Shown piece after piece: positions 58,816 to 64,000 of a stretch of 64,000 nt of DNA. Made by a program: the position numbers and the translations under genes. Where the stretch lies: positions 7,924,001 through 7,988,000 of the forward strand of contig NC_063259.1 of the NCBI RefSeq assembly GCF_019578655.1, given 5' to 3'. Numbering within the stretch: position 1 is the first letter of the stretch; the number at the start of each line of letters is the position of its first letter. Source of the DNA: Ricinus communis (taxonomy: Eukaryota; Streptophyta; Magnoliopsida; Malpighiales; Euphorbiaceae). The notes under the pieces are model-generated. The model did not search any database. It worked only from the letters and a program-made list of their open reading frames with translations, and was not told the origin of the DNA.

Positions 58816-61148
58816 TTACAATATAGACGACTAGGGCATGCTTCTTTTGGCTACCTAAAAAAATTATTTCCTGGTTTGTTTAACAACATTGATGTTTCTA
58901 TTTTTCGTTGTGATGTTTGTGAACTTGCCAAGAGTCATCGAAGCTCTTTTTCATCAAGTTTTAATAGAGGTCATTTACCTTTTATGATTGTTCATTCTGA
59001 TGTTTGAGGTCCATCTAAAATTTCAACTTTGGGGGGGATCTCGTTGGTTTGTTACTTTTATCGATGATTGCACAAGGATGACTTGGGTGTGCTTAATGAA
59101 ATCTAAGAGTGATGTGAGTGCATTGTCTCAGAAATTTCACACACATGTTAAGACTCAATATAATGCACATATTCAAGTGCTTTGCAGCGATAATGGTGGT
59201 GAATACCATAACTCTGAATTGAAGCATTATTTGGAAGAAAATGGAATTGTCAATCAAAGTACATGTGTTTATACACCCCAACAAAATGGGGTAGCTGAAA
59301 GGAAGAATAAGCATTTACTAGAAGTTGTTCGTGCCTCATTGCTTCATGCAAAAATGCCATTATCATATTGGGGAGAAGCTTTTTCTTCTGCTGCATATTT
59401 AATTAACCGAAGTCCTTCACAGACTCTTGATTTTTAGACACCTTTTCAGGTTCTCAATGATACTACAGCTGCTCCATCAACATCAAACTTAACTCCTCGT
59501 GTCTTCGACTGTGTAGTATTTGTACATATTCATAAACATCATCGCCATAAGCTTGCTCCTCGAGCAATAAGATGTGTGTTTCTTGGATATGCAATAAATA
59601 AAAAGGGGTACAAGTGTTATTATCCTCCAACTCTACGTATGTTCATATCCATAGATGTAGTCTTTCATGAAGATGTGATGTATTTTGAGTCTGAATTTCC
59701 GGAGGAGAGACAGGAAGAAATTCAGACATTAGATTATCAATTTCAAGAGGAGTATGAAGTGGTTGATAATGGTGTTGGTGATCACTCAGAAAATCATGGG
59801 ATACGTATTGAGCAAGAAGATCTAACTCCATCCATTGAAGAAGAGTCGTCAAGTGAAGAAGACCCTGAATCTCAAGCTGAAATACCACGCAAATCACCTG
59901 CTGAAGATATTCCTATTCCTAAACCCGATCCATCGAGAAAACAATTATCAGAACGATCCACCAAAGGTATTCCTAAACTTAGTTATGAGCCTAAAATTTC
60001 TAGTAAAGTTAAATACCCAATGAGTCATTATGTGTCGAATCATAACCTGTCAGAATCAAATAAGTCATTGTCAAATCAATTATCTACTGTATCTATTCCT
60101 AACAGTGTGCAGGAAGCTTTATCTGATCCAAAATGGAAAGCTGCAATGAACGATGAAATGAAAGCCTTGCAAAAGAATGAAACATGGGAGCTTGTTGATT
60201 GTCTAGCAGGAAAGAAACCAGTGGGGTGTCGTTGGGTCTACACCATAAAGTATAAAGCAGATGGCACAATCGAGCGATTCAAAGCAAGATTGATAGCAAA
60301 AGGATACACTCAAACCTATGGGATTGATTACATTGAAACCTTCTCTCCCGTAGCTAAAATCAGTACTGTGAGAGTGTTATTATCCTTTGCTGCAAATTTG
60401 GGTTGGCCATTACAACAGTTTGATGTTAAGAATACTTTTTTTACATGGTGAATTATCTGAAGAAATCTATATGGAGCGTCCACCTGGATGTATGTCAACA
60501 ATGCAGAATGGGAAAGTTTGCAAGTTGAAGAAATCGTTATATGGACTGAAACAATCTCCATGGGCATGGTTTGGGAGATTTTCAAAGTCTATGAAAGCTT
60601 TTGGATATTATCAGAGTAATGGAGACCACACCTTATTTATAAAGAAGGCAAATGGGAAGATCACAGCTCTCATTATCTATGTGGATGACATGGTAGTTAC
60701 AGGAAATTATCCAAAAGAGAGGAAGGCATTACAAGAATACTTGTCCAAAGAGTTTGAAATGAAGGACCTGGGTTGCTTGAAATATTTTCTTGGGATTGAA
60801 GTTTTAAGATCAAAGAGAGGAATTTTTCTGTCCCAAAGGAAGTATGCATTGGATTTATTGCATGAAATCGGAATGTCGATGTCAACTAGTTGACACACCG
60901 ATTGAGGAAAGCCCCGAAGTTGTGCATTGAGGTAGACCAAGTACCCGTTGATAAAGGAAAATATCAGAGACTTGTAGGAAGATTAATGTATTTAGCTCAC
61001 ACAAGACCTGATCTTGCGTATGCTTTGAGTATTGTTAGCCAATTCATGCATAATCCTGGAGAAAGACATATGAATGCTGTCATAAGAATCTTACGATATT
61101 TGAAGTCTGCACCTGGAAAAGGAATTTTGTTCACTCAACATATGGATT
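58816..61148 (+). pseudogene. pol (integrase, RT, partial RNase H) of the truncated copia element
   Basis: GAG-pre-integrase YRRLGHASFGYL with CDVCELAKSH; integrase with IVHSDV, LCSDNGGEY and GVAERKNK; stops at 59006 and 59435; RT from [20 protein letters not shown] and [14 protein letters not shown], a +1 shift near 60430 in the NAF(L)HG region, KSLYGLKQSPWAWF, catalytic YVDD (about 60680); a frame break near 60890; then RNase H entry YQRLVGRLMYLAHTRPDLAY and LRYLKSAPGKGI. It is truncated after that. Confidence 0.88.
60978..61040 (+). repeat. 63-bp inverted repeat, left arm
   Basis: GAAGATTAATGTATTTAGCT to the GTTAGCC end, inside the RNase H coding region. It is the exact reverse complement of 61149-61211. 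Confidence 0.95.
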
Positions 61149-61211
61149 GGCTAACAATACTCAAAGCATACGCAAGATCAGGTCTTGTGTGAGCTAAATA
61201 CATTAATCTTC
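61149..61211 (-). repeat. 63-bp inverted repeat, right arm
   Basis: Perfect inverted copy of 60978-61040, 108 bp away, placed exactly between the end of copia RNase H and the resumption of LINE sequence. Confidence 0.95.
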
Positions 61212-62188
61212 TTCTTGATCCTACTAGTGCTTTTATATCTTCTGAAATTCATATTAGATTAGAGGATGTTAAAGTTTCCAGCTCGTTGATTATAAATAAC
61301 CTCCAATGGGATGAGGACATCTTGCTTGATCTCTGTAATGAGAGAGATTAAAGTTAATTAATCAAATCCCTTTAAGCATGAGGCGAGTGAAGGACGAAAG
61401 AATGTGGTTCTACAATTATCAAGATTGTTATACAATCAAGCGCTCCTATAGATTACTGTATTGGGACTATCAGATTCATAATGGTGCTAATTAGTCATGT
61501 TTGTAGAATTTAAAGGTGTCTGGTAAAGTCAGAAACTTCTTGTGGCAAGGCTTGCAGTAATTGCCTTCCAATAATTGATCTTCTTCATTTGAGAAGAGTC
61601 CTTATTTCTAAGAAGTGTCCTGTTTGCCCATCCCATAATGAAACCACTTTATTAGATTGTCCAATTACCAAAGATTGTTGGACCATGGCTGCCATTAGCC
61701 GACTTAGATATGGTTCCAACACCTTATATGAGTGCATTATGAATTTCTTTATTAATCATAGTGTAGAGGAATATGAAACAAGACTATGATTAATTGGATT
61801 TTATAGAAAAATAAGAATGATATGATGTGGAGGAACAAAGCTTAGACCAAACTTAGGATGGAGGTAATATGATATGGACTAAGCCATGTTAGAGCATACT
61901 AAAATTGAATATGGATATTGCCACTTTCTCAAACACTAGAAGTATACATAGAATGTATCTTAAGAAATAACAAAGGTATTATGATTGGAGCCTTTTCAAA
62001 ATTTATTAGCAGTCCTCTTACTCCTAAAGAAGTTGAAACAATGGGCCTACAAGAGGCTTTGAGTTGGCTAAAGAACAAGTCTCTAGATCACTTGGTTGTG
62101 GAGATGGATGCTTAACATGTTTTTAACACTGTTATGAACCCCTCTAAAGATCTTTTTGTCTTTTGGTATTCTTATTGCTAATTGTATT
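61212..62188 (+). pseudogene. LINE ORF2 C-terminal part (zf-RVT and RNase H-like)
   Basis: Shifted frames read LINNLQWDEDILLDLCNERD, IPLSMRRVKDERMWFYNYQD, SYRLLYWDYQI, then zf-RVT NLKVSGKVRNFLWQGLQ, KKCPVCPSHNETTLLDCPI and CW, then RNase H-like LRNNKGIMIGAFSKFI, SPLTPKEVETMGLQEALSWL and LDHLVVEMDA. This is the standard end of plant L1 ORF2. A solo LTR interrupts it at 62189 and the remainder is at 62541-62700. Confidence 0.82.
62184..62188. repeat. Target-site duplication GTATT (left)
   Basis: Identical to 62536-62540. Confidence 0.88.
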
Positions 62189-62535
62189 TGTTAGCTATGA
62201 CTCATATACCAGTTTAAGGGACAGATACTAGAGCGGAGCGATAGCATCTGTCTAATGGGAGAGTTCCGTAGTTAGTTTGCGGTGGGTTGGGGGTGCGGGG
62301 GCAATGCCCCCGCGGTACGATACGGTACATGGTATTTTTGTAATTGTGCCAAGGGTTATATATATATATATATCTTTTATATTTATAACCTAGTTAGAGG
62401 ATTAAAAAAAATAATACAGCCGCTCATCGCTCCCGAGGACATAGGCACATTGCCGAACCTCGTTAAATTCTTGTGTTCTTATTTTTCTTGATTGTTTGTT
62501 CATATTCCTGTGATTATTAGCCTTATTTCTCAACA
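62189..62535 (+). mobile_element. Solo copia-type LTR, 347 bp
   Basis: Starts TGTTAGCTATGACTC and ends TATTTCTCAACA, with perfect GTATT duplications. The 3' portion (CTCCCGAGGACATAGGCACA, GAACCTCGTTAAATTC) resembles the LTR end of Rider-like plant copia elements. It contains the palindrome GCGGGGGCAATGCCCCCGC (62295-62313) and a (TA)n run near 62358. No interior remains, so it arose by LTR-LTR recombination. Confidence 0.88.
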
Positions 62536-62540
62536 GTATT
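62536..62540. repeat. Target-site duplication GTATT (right)
   Basis: Matches 62184-62188. Confidence 0.88.
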
Positions 62541-62700
62541 AGTTTAGCTTCTAAATTTGCAAATGCAATTTCAGTTTATGAGGCATTTAGTGAACTTAGC
62601 TGCACACAAACTTACTCGTGTAGCTAGTTCTTTATTTGATGCTAGGGAATGGGAATATTTTCCTCCCTTTTTTATAATGATGTATTGCTTTCGTATATTT
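62541..62700 (+). pseudogene. LINE ORF2 extreme C terminus
   Basis: Continues the RNase H-like domain across the solo LTR: LASKFANAI, then after a frameshift LVNLAAHKLTRVASSLFD and REWEYFPPFFI, the usual end of plant L1 ORF2 (NxxAHxLAR and a W..PP.FI terminus). Confidence 0.75.
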
Positions 62701-62799
62701 TTTCTTGGAAGATTCTTACTTAGATTTGGTGGACACACTATAACTAATAGGAGAGTACATTTTGGTATTGGATAACTCACACATACTTTATCATTTAAA

Positions 62800-64000
62800 A
62801 CTAATGAATATCTATCAATTATCTACAATTTTGTATATAGGTGGGGACATACACCAAGTATAGATAATAATTTTTCTTTCTTTTTAATAAAACTCCTTTT
62901 GATTTCAAGAAAATATATATATATATAGGAATTTTCTAATACAAATTGAAATGTAAGAATTATAATAGAAGAAAACACGCTTAAAGTGAAGGACTGCAAA
63001 TGAAATTTATCTTGAAGAAACAAAACTCAACTCGAAACCACTTTTAGTCTTGAATCTCTTTCGAATTAGTGGACAAAGTTTTTGTAGGCAACTACCACCC
63101 AATATTTATATGTATAGTAATTTAGGATTATTTTTATTTCATAATTATAGCTTTATAATGCACAGTTGCAAATTTTATTCATAAAATATAAAAGATATAT
63201 ACTAAAATTAAATAAGTATTCTTTCTTATTATTTTATTCGGTTGTATTTCTCAAGACAAACACATACATAAAAGTTAAGTAAGGTTAGAACAAGATAGTG
63301 TACGAAGGAGATGCTCTTGAAGTTATTAATAGTGTTGCGAATCTCAGGGAGCTCCATCTATAGCAGCGATGGTTTTCCATGATATAAATTTTCCCCGGGT
63401 TCATTGTGTTTTCCATTATATACACCGTCATTTTTAATTCTCTAGCTCACTGATTTCTAAAAGAGTGTCTTTTCATGTTCTACCGATGTAATTCTTATTC
63501 TATCCATGGAACAAAAAAAAATAACGTTAAACTAAAAATTGAATAACCAAATATCTATTTAACATTTTTCCTCTCTAAATATACCAAGTTAGAGTTCTAT
63601 AATTTATGATTTAGAGAACATAAGTATAAAATTATATGACGATTAAAAATTTGCAAGCCACCATAATGTTTGTTGTGAAGTTTAGGACTTAGCTCAATTA
63701 GAATTGAACTCCTCTTTATGAATATGAAGTTTCAAGTTTAAATTTTAATCAAACCAATTAATAGCTAATTCATATCTACACTTAATGCATACATGCACTA
63801 AGTGATTGCCAGTTCTCATGTTCAATTATTAAAAATTAATATATATATATATATATAAATTCTATATATTTATTATCTATCGGTTCAATACATAGAGAAA
63901 ACATCCGCTCACTTAGATTTTCGTAAAAAATTTCTCAAGTTAATGTACATATAAAGAAAAACTATTGAAGGCAGTGATTGCCAGTTCTCAATCCCCCATG
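62800..64000. other. AT-rich end region with a possible second LINE remnant
   Basis: At 63300-63450 YEGDALEVINSVANL and later HFNSLAH-like residues in shifted frames resemble the RNase H-like end of another LINE. A (TA)n run lies near 63838-63858. GTGATTGCCAGTTCTCA occurs at 63801 and again at 63974. Nothing else is recognised. Confidence 0.4.

Larger units (their letters stand above)
57177..61148 (+). mobile_element. Truncated copia element inserted in the LINE
   Basis: The 5' LTR ends at 57355 and a PBS follows; its start is 57177 or 57186. Gag and pol run to RNase H and stop at about 61148, with no C terminus, polypurine tract or 3' LTR. The truncation point joins an inverted 63-bp copy of its own RNase H region, then LINE sequence resumes. 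So it is a 5'-complete, 3'-truncated copia copy. Confidence 0.85.

Noticed and set aside
1..64000. CRISPR arrays, bacterial operons, organellar insertions
   Set aside because: No regularly spaced direct repeats, bacterial-type genes or chloroplast/mitochondrial genes were recognised; the content is plant nuclear.

Overview
The window looks like repeat-rich intergenic DNA of a flowering plant, probably a eudicot. It is very AT-rich, packed with plant Ty3/gypsy, Ty1/copia, L1-type LINE and Mutator-like remnants, and holds one intact spliced host gene. The species is not claimed; nothing bacterial or organellar was recognised.

Layout. 1-4.3 kb: an internally deleted gypsy element (251-3763, minus strand) lies inside remains of another gypsy element; its two LTRs carry long, phased heat-shock-element-like arrays. 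4.3-9.3 kb: AT-rich DNA with a 50-bp-arm hairpin, a large copia LTR with a piece of its internal domain, and the tail of a LINE ORF1. 9256-13605: a structurally complete copia element with target-site duplication GTAAC, inserted into that LINE ORF1, which resumes at 13.6-14.7 kb. 14.7-20 kb: a 41-bp tandem repeat, a gypsy integrase fragment, a degenerate 18S rRNA pseudogene (17627-18888, minus) and a spliced RPA1-like C-terminal pseudogene. 20-35 kb: mostly AT-rich DNA with tandem repeats, a 2.9-kb solo LTR (26573-29461), an array of TTCACGG..TGAA-like motifs and two adjacent MITE copies.

35496-46401 (minus): XRCC2, a RAD51 paralog for homologous-recombination repair, reconstructed as nine exons encoding about 310 residues with every junction GT-AG and in phase. 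Intron 5 has been enlarged by a degenerate copia element (37428-42466) in the same orientation.

46.4-64 kb: a Mutator transposase relic, a copia gag split by a 1.6-kb solo LTR with perfect GAAGA duplications, a non-autonomous Mutator-type element with 121-bp terminal inverted repeats and 9-bp duplications, and a LINE ORF2 interrupted by a truncated copia element and by a solo LTR with perfect GTATT duplications.

XRCC2 is the only gene likely to make a functional protein; the rest is a record of nested insertion, deletion and decay by C-to-T-type change. All identifications come from reading motifs; no database search was run.
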